Assembly: GCA_019096065.1 (NCBI GenBank)
Contig: JAGUCH010000006.1
Location: 3,554,001 to 3,618,000 of the forward strand
Reading direction: 5' to 3'
DNA from: Paracyclopina nana
Taxonomy: Eukaryota; Arthropoda; Copepoda; Cyclopoida; Cyclopettidae
DNA length: 64,000 nucleotides
Numbering within the stretch: position 1 is the first letter of the stretch; the number at the start of each line of letters is the position of its first letter. Below are positions 1 to 11,159 of this stretch, piece by piece. The notes beneath the pieces are model-generated. The model saw only the letters and a list, made by a program, of their open reading frames with translations, made no database searches and was not told the DNA's origin. The position numbers were made by a program, and so were the translations under genes.

Positions 1-1713
1 GTGTTTGGTCATCCCTTGCTGATGTGCATGAGCCTGATTTATCTATACGTGATGTTCATGGTCATCCTGGGGGGCAATTTTGGCCTCTCATAAAAACTGC
101 AGCGATTTTCGAACAGGGTACCAATAATAATTGCTAATACGCGCACCAGTTCATCTTGAAGTGCATTTCATAACAATGCTGTGGCATATCACAATAATTA
201 TGGAAGGGCCCTTTTGATTATCCTCATTTATAATTTTGGTGGGGAAAAAAGTGCCTAACGGACTCAACTTTCTTGTCACGTTTTTTGGGGGTCAGTCAGC
301 CCATAAGAGCTACAGGAGCATTAAAGCTGCAATTTTGTTCAAGATTAACTCAACTGATCCATTTTTCCTGATTGGCCTGGAGGAATTTTACTACTGCTTC
401 TGTCCAAGGCACTACAACAAGTCTTGCAGTAATGATTGGAAAAAGTGATTTTGATCAACTCTTATCCACATCATTTATCTCATGTTCAAACTAGTTGCAG
501 CTACGGCTATTTGGAGAAGTTCTTCTAAAGAGCATTTTCGTGTGGGCCACCACTCTCAACCGAGTCTTTGCAAAGATATGCGTGACGGATTGCGAAAAAA
601 GTTTGATTTGCAATTTTGCATCCTGTTTCACCAATTGGATTCGGGTCTTCAAAAGTCGTAAGTGATTCTTAAAATACGCATTAGCAGCATAAGGTTGCGC
701 GAGTCATCTAATCACATTGTTCCGCGCCATTTGGTAAACAAACAACAACAGCAACGCGAAGGCGCGCATTAGCAACATTAGCTAAATGATTTTTTGAAGC
801 GCAACAAACAACGATTCATCAAGAGAACACCAACCCCATAATCAAGAGAGAAGCTTTCTCAAAATCTCGTCCCACTGCTGCAGCCTGGATAATAATGATG
901 CCAAAGTGAACTTTTGTTGACCTGGCTAAATAAACGTTGTTGTTTTTCGTGGGGGAGGAGGAAGTAGCATTAATTTCAGCAGACATTCTCAAAAATAGTA
1001 AGTAAATGGGATTTTTAAGATAGAAAATTATGTAAGCTTGGCCTACATTTCCAAGATTCTCTCGTGATGATATTGTATGCTAATGCAAGCATTCCATGTT
1101 ATTAATTTTTGTGCTGAAAATGCTGATGTTCGTGATGAGAAAGGCCCATCAACACTAAATGTTCTCGCTGCTCATAAATGATAATGGAGCATCATGATGT
1201 TGTCTTTTGACCCCTCAAGTGAACTCCAGAGGAAAAAAATCACGCCCACAGAATGCAAAGAGAGTGGAAGAAGAAGTGCATCATCAACAACGCGTTTCAA
1301 AGCTTTTAACTTGCAGAACAACGAGAGATGCTTTGAGAATCATCAGACAAAAAATGGCCGATTTTGATTTATATCAACTCTTAGTGTTGACTTTTGGCTT
1401 CCATCAATGAAACATGTTCTGGTGTTTATAGAAATCCATGTGGGATATAAAGATCGGACATTTATTTCCAGTTTTTGTGGCTGAAAAAGTGCAAAATATG
1501 TGGCGGCGGCAGATGTGACTCGTTTGGATCGATTATTCAGGATGAAAATGATAATAAAAATGGGGTTGAAGCAAAACGTCTGGAATTGATACATTTATAA
1601 AAGTGTACTTGTCAAAAATCACAGCAAAACACTACTTAAGATCGATACAGTAAGGGGTGCATCATAACAGGATGAATTTTCAATGTATTCTTGGTAGGGT
1701 GTTTTTTGGCAGC
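1..1713. other. Interval without recognisable gene
   Basis: No open frame here shows a domain, signal peptide or credible splice structure. The longest frames are under 90 codons and have arbitrary composition. The stretch lies downstream of the minus-strand ephrin A gene, so its right end probably holds that gene's 3' UTR. I could not find a canonical AATAAA for it. Confidence 0.6.
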
Positions 1714-2526
1714 TCAAAGAAAATTGTTGCAGTAAAATACAGATAGAAGTAGGAGGAGAAAAGTATTGGCCTCAGAACCGAGGCTGGAGGCTGAATAATG
1801 CATCCTCGAGGCTTCTTGCTTGATGACTTCGTTTTCAAACTTTCTCTGCTTACTCTGAAAGTCTCTCACCACTTTTTTGGCACTCTCCAGCGTATTTTCA
1901 TCCAAGCCTTGAGCACTCTCCACCACAGGGTAATATTTATTCTTTTCATCAAACATCATGGACGATGGTGGTGGCATTTCAGGCTTTCCTGTGGTTCTCG
2001 GCTCGTTCACCTTATGGTGGATCTCGTTGTTTTCTGCCACCTTGAAAATGACTTTCATATTGTGCGTGGAGCATCTTCCACCATTTTTGCGGTGCAGGTC
2101 ATCAGGTCTGGAAGTGGTGATAAAGTAGTAGTCTCTGCCTGGATGGAATTCCAGGCCTCCAGGGGTGGGCGTGAAAGACCTGAAGGTGATGGTAAAGTAC
2201 AGCAGTTGGCTGGGGTCGGTGCACGTAGCCACAACGCGAGACGAAGGGTTGGTCACCATGCAGGAGTCGTATTCTTCCTTGGATACGTTGTAAATGATGT
2301 ACTTCTCATCCTCTTCTTCACTGGGGCAAATGAAGTTGGCTTGGTCGTACTCCCACTGCGTGTTGCCAACGTTCACATCGATGACGTTGTCAGTGTTGTC
2401 GATCCTGAAGATCGGATTGTTTTTGTTCCAATGGACGATATGCACTTTTTTCGAGCTGGCAGCCAGCCTACTGGAGCAGCCAATTAAAATGAAAATCCAG
2501 ACTTTCCACGAGCTCCCCGTCATCAT
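1714..2526 (-). CDS. Ephrin: Ephrin A, GPI-anchored Eph receptor ligand
   Basis: The 270-residue ORF encodes an ephrin, a cell-surface ligand of Eph receptor tyrosine kinases used in contact-dependent axon guidance and tissue boundaries. A signal peptide covers about residues 1-24. It is followed by the ephrin receptor-binding domain (about 28-165), with the opening VHIVHWN, the four conserved cysteines (in NFICP, YDSCM, VATCT and GGRCSTHNM) and the receptor-contact loop FTPTPGGLEFHPG. A hydrophilic linker of about 80 residues ends in a hydrophobic tail (LLLLLSVFY) with no cytoplasmic domain, as expected of a GPI signal. The start is the first of two tandem ATGs, just after a likely 3' splice site at 2547/2548 (pyrimidine tract then CAG). 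This would join a non-coding first exon ending at 3198. The linker differs from those of ephrins B and D. Family assignment is firm; GPI anchoring is inferred. Confidence 0.93.
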   Translation of the reverse strand: MMTGSSWKVWIFILIGCSSRLAASSKKVHIVHWNKNNPIFRIDNTDNVIDVNVGNTQWEYDQANFICPSEEEDEKYIIYNVSKEEYDSCMVTNPSSRVVATCTDPSQLLYFTITFRSFTPTPGGLEFHPGRDYYFITTSRPDDLHRKNGGRCSTHNMKVIFKVAENNEIHHKVNEPRTTGKPEMPPPSSMMFDEKNKYYPVVESAQGLDENTLESAKKVVRDFQSKQRKFENEVIKQEASRMHYSASSLGSEANTFLLLLLSVFYCNNFL

Positions 2527-3197
2527 GTGTGCTTCAAGCTGCTGCTGCTGAAACGAGAAAGCAATAATTTTTTGGTGTGTAATTGACAGAAGTTCTATCG
2601 CAGCACAAAGTATTTTCCCCTAGGAATGCTGTTCAGCCGAAAATGATGATCACACAGAGAAACTTCTGTTCGGTTTTGAAAGGAGAAGTCTGACAGACAG
2701 GAATAGTCAAAAGATGCCTATCTTTTGCTCGGTAGTAAATATTCCTTGTTGAGAATGACACGTTTCCTTGACAAGTGAATTGGTGGCACTCCAAGAAATT
2801 GACTGACACTGTGAGCTTCAGCCCAGAAGCATCCATCTACATGCTTGTACTATACAGCAGTACGGTTGAAAAATGGATCGCCAAGAAATTCCATTGAAAA
2901 TGCAACTACATCCACCCATTTTCGCTTAATGGCTGGAGATTTATGCGTTCCGCGATGACACAAATGTGTGTGTGACTTTAATCCATTAGATTCGCGTTGA
3001 TTTCTGAATTATTGATCTCCACTAAAAGCCATGAGCATTTTTTGCGCCAGAAATCGATGATATGTGGTACTAAAGCTCGCAGCCACCCAAACAATGCATA
3101 AATTATGCCAGGTTGGCCATAAAAAAATATGCTCTCTATTTACTCTATTTTGAAATGAGTCAATTATAAGGCATGAAAAAAAAAATCTGCTGCTTAC

Positions 3198-3440
3198 CTC
3201 AATTAAGTTTTAGCGGGGCTCATGATGCTAATAAAGATAGGCTGGCGTAGGTATGTGCTCCTGGTGGGCAATCTGCGACACAACTAGCGTAGTGAGCTTT
3301 TCCAACGCGAGCATCGCTTACATCAGGAAGTTCGTCGCGGCGACAGCCAGCAACGCTAACGTTGCGTGCGTGCTCCAAGTGGCAACGCACCGTTGCATTT
3401 TCACTTCTACCACACAGGGCCAACTTCGAGTGCTCGAAAA
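3198..3440 (-). promoter_or_regulatory. Probable 5' UTR exon and promoter region of ephrin A
   Basis: On the minus strand a good splice donor (GAG then GTAAGCAGC) ends an exon at 3198. The next good acceptor downstream is at 2547/2548, directly before the ephrin A start codon, giving an intron of about 650 bp. The region from about 3240 to 3440 is visibly richer in CpG than its surroundings, as expected of a first exon or promoter. The 5' end is not defined by sequence alone. Confidence 0.45.
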
Positions 3441-6400
3441 TGGTCCCCATTCATGAAACCCAAATATAATGCTGAAACCCCACTCGTCATTCCAACGCTA
3501 AATACGCAAGTAATTATTTTTATAACTATTCCTCTTTTAGGGGCATTTCCCCAGAGTGGATTCGCTGCAGCAATCCATTATGGTCGGGATCGGATTGCGA
3601 CGACCCCTTTTTTATGGGATCGAAAGTTTTGAAAGCGGCCACTACAGTCTAGTAATCGAAGCATGACTAACTCAGAGGGTTTTGCACGGTTTAACAGCAA
3701 AGTAAGCGCCGCGCGCTTCTACTGGCAAAGAAAATCGCAAGATAGCGATCAGGACATCCGAAGAAAACTCAAGTTTGGCACGTGGATCGAGTGAATATTT
3801 CAGGGAATTTGCGGCTCGCCTTTTTAGCGCCGAACAAAGGTACTCAAAGTGCACTTATGCACGGTTAAAAATTGATAAGCCTTTGCTCAATGGAACACAA
3901 AGAGCAGAGGAGCTGCTTTTGACGCATATATTCTTATTACCCATCGCTCCCAGAGTGCATTCTTTTGATGCACGTTAAAAAGTTGAAGCAGAACTTGAAC
4001 TTTCCCTCTCTAGTGCACAGCTATGTATGTAACTTTTTAATTGAATTTTCTCCTCACTCTCCCAGGAAACTTACGATTATTGGCAATTATGCTCCCAGCA
4101 ATACATGCTGCTGTTTAAAAAGCTTTTGTATAATGAGACTGTCTTTTTCCCACCTCGCCCAAAATAGGATCTCGCTCGTAATTAAAATGTCGCGCAAAAC
4201 GACGAACGTCGGGCATTTGTGTATTTTTCGGGTTTGGCCCCCTGATGAAAAGATGACGCCACCCGCAATTCCCACATGACGACCCCCAAGGATGACAATC
4301 CTTCGAAAAACTTTTGCTTACCTATGTTTGAATAACTAGGGCAGGTGCAAATTGCTTTCGCGAGTTCCCACTGTGCAACGAATAATTGGACTACAAGATC
4401 AAGATCTCCGATGTCGGAATGTTTATTTTCCAAGAATATTATTATTATTATTCCAAAACGTTGGCGGTGGGAAAAAATGGAGGGTAGTTCGACAATTAAC
4501 ATCCTCAAGGTCCATGTGTATACTACAGTACAGTACAACTGCGGTTTGTACCGATCAAGTTTCCCAACTTTGATCTCGAATTGCAAGCAACCTCAAAAAC
4601 TTTGACTCTGTTGCACCTGCCTTTAGCAGCTCTACATTTCCTAGTAGAAACTTGGACGTGACTGCCAACATTGTTAGCAAAGGATAATAGCTGATCCATT
4701 TGTTGCCTTTACATCTTATCTGAAAAGCCTCAAATGAAACAATTTTAGCTTCAAGATGTGTTTTCATCAACATGTCACTTGAGCCTCGTGTAGAAACTGA
4801 AGAAATTACGGTCGTGCGGTTACATTAACGCGGTCAGATTCGGAATTCCGGAATGAGGTCTGAGAGTAACAAATAGTCATTTTAATGAGTCTATTTGGGG
4901 AGGGTGAAGTAACTGGCTGCTCCCCCGCAAAATGTCCATCGTTCAACACCCGATGAGGCCAAAGTAAAAGCTTTTTAAAAAATGGCCCCAGAAAATTTCA
5001 TGCATCAAGGACTGGAAATCTTTGTTGAATATTTGCATGCTATGAGCAAAAAATGATTGCTCTCCTCGGTTGGGCAATTTTCCCTGACCTGGAGCATTTC
5101 TGGGCCGTTTGAGCTCATAACTTCAAATGCTATCCTGATTAGCTCTCACACCTACAAAATGGAAGTAGACCACCCTGGAAAAGGCTTAGGAAACTCATTT
5201 TGTGTCATTACTTTTCTTGTCGCCTGACTTTTAGTGGAAACCGTCACCCACATAATCCTTTTACAGCATATTGCATGGGCTGAAGCGGTTCAAAAACTCA
5301 CTTTTCGAACGTGATTTTTTTACCAGCCCCACACTTGACAAGAGTTAAGACAGATATTTGAGCTTGCACATTCATCATCGTTATGAGCTGTAATACAAAT
5401 CCTTGGAGTCCAATTATGCATTTTTTTTTTCAACATCACCCCCAAAAGGAGTTCGTTCACATGCACATTTCGACTTAATGATGAAGCCAAGCTAACTAGC
5501 GAGCTTTGCTGTTTTTCCAAGATTAGCTAGGAAGTGAAAGATTCGATTACAGGCATTGACAAATCTGAGAAAACCGACTTACCACTGCACTGCAAAAATA
5601 TGAAGAAGCTGGGGAGAAGAAAATCGGGGAAAATAGCTGAAGTCTTCATCATTTTCGAAAGGTCACTTTTAAGACTCCTCGGATTATCATCTACTTTCCA
5701 TCTGACCATCAAAGAGATGTGGACTCTCAAAGGCATTGTGGTGGGTTTTGCCCTCAAAATGAGAATCCAACCAAGCAAAGACAAAAGTTTCCACATCAGA
5801 TAACGAAATCGGGTTGATGCTTTTGATCTGATTAGTTTGGCTTTGCGCTGTCAATCTCCCATTTTCTCTCTTATTTGAAGCTGAATAAGCATATTTCTTC
5901 GATGGCCCAAAAGTCGACGAGATCTCATAAATATTGCTTTAATTGCACTAAATTCAGCTCTAAAAAGTGTCAGGCTGTCAGCTTATACATTTAGATTTTT
6001 GTTACGTACTTATTAGAACAAATGTTTACAGAAAAAGCCAAAGAAAAGCAGTAGCAAAAGATTAGGATCTGGTAACGATGTTTATTGTTTTTTTACGGCA
6101 ATTTTTATTTTTGTTCGAATTTGTTTTGATTTCTTGCAAAAATTCGCCAAATCGATTCGGCGTTTGTTTATCTTTACTATATCATAATTTTCATTACATT
6201 CGTTGCTTGATTCAAAAGCAAAAACTATCAATGGCTTTGAAAAAGAAGAAATTGATGAAAAACATAACTATGGAGGCTTGCGAGTGAAAAGCCAAATAAC
6301 GTGGGTTTCTGTGTGAAACAGGAAAAGAAGCTAGTTTTGAAGTGAGCTGCTAACTGACCTAATCACGTTTTATTTTTCCTAACCTCTTCTATTCTCAGGG

Positions 6401-9400
6401 ATCGACTTTATTTTTGAAATTCCCGCTGAGAGCCGTCCAACTCTGAGTTTCTCAGCAAGACTCCAAAGTTCGCAGGTGTGAGCTGTGAGCTCGCGCACGC
6501 GGCAAAGTCTTTAAAGTTTGGCTGCTCGGCTCCGATGTTATTCAAGGAAATGCTCCAGCTCAAGACCTATGAACTCAGGTAAGCATTGCAGTACTACTTT
6601 TGAAAACGAAGGAGTTATTGCCATTCCATGGGCGTTTTTCACGCACTGTACCGAAGAATGTTGTTGTTCCATGAATCACATTACAAGGGGTATGCATGAC
6701 ATTGCAATTGGCCGGGATGATAAAATAGTTTCATTAACCGCGGAGAAATTCCATTGAAGAAGCCCTCGGGCTGCCCCCTGGCACCTGCTGCCAAGCTGAG
6801 AGGTTTTTAAAACAAACCCTATAAATTCCCATCATACTTCAGACATTTAATAATCTGGAATCTGCTAATTAAAAAAGAGATTGTTTTGACCTGTACCTTG
6901 GGCCTTGAGATGCCTTTTGCATTTCATAACACGAGCGACTTTGCGGACGGTGATGAACATGTTCAAGGCCAAAACTTGCATTAATTGAAGCCTAATATCT
7001 TGCTGAAGATAGCTGTGTACTTTAGTTCCCTGGCCTGTCAAGTCGCCCCCTTTTTTTGGTCACCTACTGTCCGGATGATCTTTTTGTTCTATTAAATTAT
7101 CCAACTGAATCTAAAGACTTTTTTTCTCCCCTCAGCAATCCTGCCTCTTCTTTATGGCCTTGCTTTGTGATAAGACCGTCAACTCTTGTGGCGAGGGGGA
7201 AAAAAGTTTCTGTATCAAATCAAAGAGACACATTGATCGAATTAGGCCGTGGCTTACACATGCAAAAAGCCTTTTAAAAACCCACCTCGATTCGTCATAG
7301 TTGTTTATGATTTGAGCCGAAATTCTGGTCACAGCATGATGCCACATTTTTGCATGCCAGTCAAACTTTTCTTAACTTTGAAAAACAACCCTTCTCCTCT
7401 TCAAGTAGGTTTCCATGGAACAAAACAGCATTTGCAGCTTGTCAATAGCCTCTTTTTCTTATCTGTGTTTGCATTTTGCACTAGTAGTGGTACAAATTAC
7501 CAGATTGCCATCTCTTTGCCACCTTAAACATGTTGGCTCATATCTGATATGTCATCACTCTCCACAGTGAACTGAGTAATGAAATTGGCAGCGTGGCCAA
7601 CTTCCTTAATTCAAATTGCAAAAAAAAATCATAAGCATAATGTGCATTTCACATGTTTATTTGAGCATCACAGTGCTGGAATTTGCTCATGGGCTGTTAT
7701 CAAAGCTGCTGCGGATTTGGCTATTAAAATAGCATTTTTCCAAATTACCTTCAGACACATTGATAATGGGTGTTATTCAGCGTGTGTCAGCCAAATTGAC
7801 GTTCAATTGAAGCAGCAGCAGCTGCTGCTGCAGTTAGTCAACACGAGTCAAAAATTGATTTTCAATTGACCTTGTTTTGGTGCTATAGAAAATTGATTTT
7901 TCTCTCGTGTGCTGTAAAACGAAGAAATCGGATTGATCTTTTTCAGATGCTGCTGTTGTAGTAGCATCATAAAATCAGTAGCCAATTTGCTTTTACAGCT
8001 CAGGGACCCTGAAATGAGGTGATATGCAGGTGCTGCCAGGTGCATGCTTAAAATAGGAAATTTCCCCAGTCCACAACTAGATTACCTTGAATTTCCACCC
8101 TGTTTTATTGCATTTTCAGCAATGGGCAAATCCATTTCCAATTCAGGAAGCATCAGCAGCAGTTATTTTGTTAGTTATTTTGTTTAAGGTCACCCCACGC
8201 TCAATTTCCCCCCGCTCGACAAGACATTACTCAAGAACATGGATACGTATGTATGTTTTCCAGTCTCTAATTAGAAATATTCTGTGTGCAGTCTCCGAAA
8301 GGTCAACAACTCCAGAATTGAATGAATTCGCTCTTTCATATTAGGGTTGACGTGAATGTGCTGCTCTGCTCCCTATCAAACTGGAAATCGACGTCTCGAA
8401 ATGCAGAGAATTCACGTCGTCTTCCATAACGGGGACACAAACCCAAGTTGGTGCTGCTGCTGCGGTCAAAAAATCCACTCGGGAATTGGGCAATCAGTTA
8501 TGCCCCAATTGACATCGATGTGTTTCCGATTGCCGAAAATTGATGGATCGATCGGAACTACTCCCTTGTCAGTCAAAAGTCAAAGAAATCCTCAATCAAG
8601 GAATTAGCTCTGTAAAACAGAGACTGGAGGCACTTTTGACAGGCAAGGTCAATAATCGCGGTGAAATTTACCAATAGGGCATTTTTGACTAATTTTATCC
8701 ATGTACTCGCTCCACCTCCTCCCAATTAGACTAATTTTACAAGAATTTCACGCTTGTCTTTCAAGTTTGCTCTCGATCCACTTTTTGACACCAGAACCAC
8801 CGTTGATTTGGGTCTATTGAAGAATCTTCCCAAGATGGGAGATTCGAGCTTGGAAATACCTCTAACAAACCAGAACAATGCTGGTCTTCTGAGACCGACT
8901 TGTCTGACATCATTAATCATGGCAATTAGTTCACTACACTCTTGTCATTGTTTGCCTGCAGGTTATGAAGGAACAAGCAGATTCCTATTTCAGCATAATA
9001 TGCTGCAACAACACCGGCAGCACAATAGGTCATTTGTCCCCTAAAATATGACTCGTTACACACAAGTCATAATTACATTTGACCAATTCCACTTGAGCTA
9101 ATGACCCTTATACTGTAATAACTTGTTTCACAGTATATAAAGCAACAAAGCTTCATTATTTGTTGGTGGATCCATATCTTTTTTCTGCATGAGTCACCTT
9201 TTTGCTGCTGCTGCATTTTTGCTTCTCGTTTTCCCATCGTTGTGTGTGTGAGTGTAGAGGAAAAGCTCTCCAGGAGGTTCCTTTATGCTTCAGCTTTTTC
9301 CCTGATTGGCTCGTATTATAGTAGCAGTCTGGAAATCATGTTGCCACCAGCCATGTAGTTTTGAAAAACAGCCTGAAAGTGGACATGATCAAAGTGGACT

Positions 9401-9657
9401 ATTTTGGGAGCTGCGTCGACCATCATTTGTCAAATTGTGAACTGAACCAAAAGCCCCTTTTGATGATATCTTTTTGCCATTATCAGACTTTGGAAACTTG
9501 AGCTCGTGTCCATTATATCTGGCACCGCTCAAAAAAGTGGGAGTGCTTCTACTTCTGCTCTCTCACAGTTGCCAAAAAAATAACGGCGATGATCACTAAG
9601 CTGTTATCATTTGATAATCGACGAAAGAGAATTGGCTGTGGGATGCAGTTGCAATCG
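3441..9657. other. Gene-poor interval between ephrins A and B
   Basis: About 6.2 kb between divergently oriented ephrin genes with no convincing coding region. Frames of 60-100 codons occur on both strands but show no family resemblance. One (5527-5796, minus) starts with a signal-peptide-like segment and is discussed separately. A perfect 20-bp palindrome of AGC/GCT triplets lies at 7812-7831. The position suggests ephrin regulatory DNA, but this is inference. Confidence 0.55.
7812..7831. repeat. Palindromic CAG/CTG triplet repeat
   Basis: The 20 bases GCAGCAGCAGCTGCTGCTGC read identically on both strands. This is a short head-to-head triplet microsatellite outside any recognised gene. Confidence 0.85.
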
Positions 9658-9679
9658 ATTTTGACCAATTGGTCAAAAT
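9658..9679. promoter_or_regulatory. Perfect 22-bp palindrome upstream of ephrin B
   Basis: The 22 bases are fully self-complementary, centred on CCAATTGG with TTTTGA/TCAAAA arms. The palindrome ends 26 bp before a TATAAAAA at 9706-9713, about 430 bp upstream of the ephrin B start codon. Its size and position would fit a dimeric transcription-factor site, but no family can be named from the sequence. Confidence 0.4.
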
Positions 9680-9705
9680 TCCCATTAGTCAATCGCAGCA
9701 TGATG

Positions 9706-9713
9706 TATAAAAA
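9706..9713 (+). promoter_or_regulatory. TATA-like element upstream of ephrin B
   Basis: TATAAAAA followed by about 280 bp that reads as a plausible 5' UTR exon ending at a GT donor at 9991 (CCAG then GTACGA). An acceptor (TTCATAG) follows at 10049, giving a 59-bp intron, and the ephrin B ATG is at 10113. A second TATA-like string (TATATAAAG) near 9134 is an alternative. Inferred from spacing only. Confidence 0.35.
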
Positions 9714-10112
9714 TTGCCTGGATAATCAACGGCCAAGTCCAGGTGCCACAATGATAGGAAACTGATGTGGTGTCATGCAGAGCATCGCGTCATTACTCAT
9801 CTCACCCCCATATTCTACGAAAACGCTGACCAAAGGAGCCATTTACCCCCTGTGCAGACTCGTTTGATAGTTCGGGCATTTCTCGAGAGATGGCACCACG
9901 AGGCGGAGACACTCAATACTGATCAGCGAGACGCGCGGGGGTGGATCAGCAAATTGCCAACTCTCTCAACCCTCGACTGTCACCAACCAGGTACGAAGCG
10001 CCCCATTTTCCGTATTGACCACAAGAGTCTAGCGTCTCACGGTTCATAGGTCAGTTCGTCTCAGACAACGGTCAGCTTCAGACGCACACATTTCTCCACT
10101 GAAAAAAAAAAG

Positions 10113-10964
10113 ATGTCAGTGATCGTCTACAGTATCTTCTTTGCCATTTTGATGGCAGCCAACTTTGTGGAAGCCAAAAGGGTTCACTACATCCATTGGA
10201 ACAAGGCCAACCCCATGTTCAGGCAAGACAACAGTGACCACATCATGGATGTCAATGCTGGCAACTTGCCATGGGAGTACGACCAAGTCAACATCATATG
10301 CCCAGTTTCCAAGCCAGGCGTTAAGTTCCCTGAAAGGCATGTCATCTACAGCGTAAGCCGTGAGGAGTACGATTCGTGTCGCATCACCAACCCAAAGCCC
10401 AAAATTGTTGCTGTATGCAGCCAGCCTCATCAACTGCTGTATTTCACCATCACTTTCCGCTCTTTTACCCCCACGCCTGGAGGCCTTGAGTTTTTCCCTG
10501 GCCGCGACTACTATTTTATCTCAACCTCTTCGCGAGAGGATCTTCATCGGAGAGTTGGTGGAGGCTGTGCCACTCACAATATGAAGATGATCTTCCGAGT
10601 GGCTGACAATGGCCGAGTTCACCCGTCTTCCAACTCAATTTTTGGGGAGGAGATTCCAACCACTACGACAACTACGACAACCACAACGACTGAAGAACCG
10701 AAGATTATCAGATTTAATTCCAAAGTTCCCTACTCAAGGAATGAGTACATTTACTACTACCACCCACGCGATCTTATAGAGGACAACAGCATTGATTCGC
10801 TCAACAGGGTTGAACAAGAGGAAGATATCTACTACAATGCCATGTTGAGATCCAGCAATGTCGATAAAGAGGCACTCCGCTACACCAGCAGCGGAGAGAA
10901 GCTAGTGCACACTTCTGTGGTATGGTCTCTTTTGGCAGCAATTTTGCTCAAAGTGCTCGTCTAA
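10113..10964 (+). CDS. Ephrin: Ephrin B, GPI-anchored Eph receptor ligand with Thr-rich linker
   Basis: This intronless 283-residue ephrin has a signal peptide at about 1-21, then KRVHYIHWNKANPMF opening the receptor-binding domain, which runs to about residue 165. The four domain cysteines are present (NIICP, YDSCR, VAVCS, GGGCATHNM), as is the contact loop FTPTPGGLEFFPG. An uninterrupted run of eleven threonines follows, then a linker carrying NSKVP, YIYYYHPRDLIE and KEALRYTSS, which recurs almost unchanged in ephrin D. A short hydrophobic end (WSLLAAILLKVLV) with no cytoplasmic tail implies GPI anchoring. The ATG follows an A-rich leader and begins a clean signal peptide. It is the closest relative of ephrin D among the four copies here, so B and D are probably the youngest duplicate pair, although they lie 15 kb apart in opposite orientation. 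Confidence 0.94.
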   Translation: MSVIVYSIFFAILMAANFVEAKRVHYIHWNKANPMFRQDNSDHIMDVNAGNLPWEYDQVNIICPVSKPGVKFPERHVIYSVSREEYDSCRITNPKPKIVAVCSQPHQLLYFTITFRSFTPTPGGLEFFPGRDYYFISTSSREDLHRRVGGGCATHNMKMIFRVADNGRVHPSSNSIFGEEIPTTTTTTTTTTTEEPKIIRFNSKVPYSRNEYIYYYHPRDLIEDNSIDSLNRVEQEEDIYYNAMLRSSNVDKEALRYTSSGEKLVHTSVVWSLLAAILLKVLV

Positions 10965-11149
10965 AATAGACGTGAAAACCAGCCATGAAGAACAGTTCCA
11001 TTCTGCCAAGAAACCCAGGAGTAGCTTAAGCAATGCTGTGATGCCTCAGATGATTTATTTTTTACCTATAAATATCAAATTTATAGTTTACATTTGCAAT
11101 ATCATTCCTTCTGTTTTTGTGGTGCTCAATAAGTACCTTAAATTAATCC

Positions 11150-11155
11150 AATAAA
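11150..11155 (+). terminator. Polyadenylation signal of ephrin B
   Basis: A canonical AATAAA about 185 bp after the ephrin B stop codon, in AT-rich DNA, consistent with the 3' end of that transcript. Confidence 0.65.
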
Positions 11156-11159
11156 GCAC

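Noticed and set aside
1798-2487. 229-codon plus-strand frame
   Set aside because: Antisense shadow of ephrin A, with no features of its own.
5320-5520. Possible small peptide with four cysteines ending CQVWGW
   Set aside because: The reading phase does not join the signal-peptide-like frame above it, and it matches no known peptide hormone pattern.
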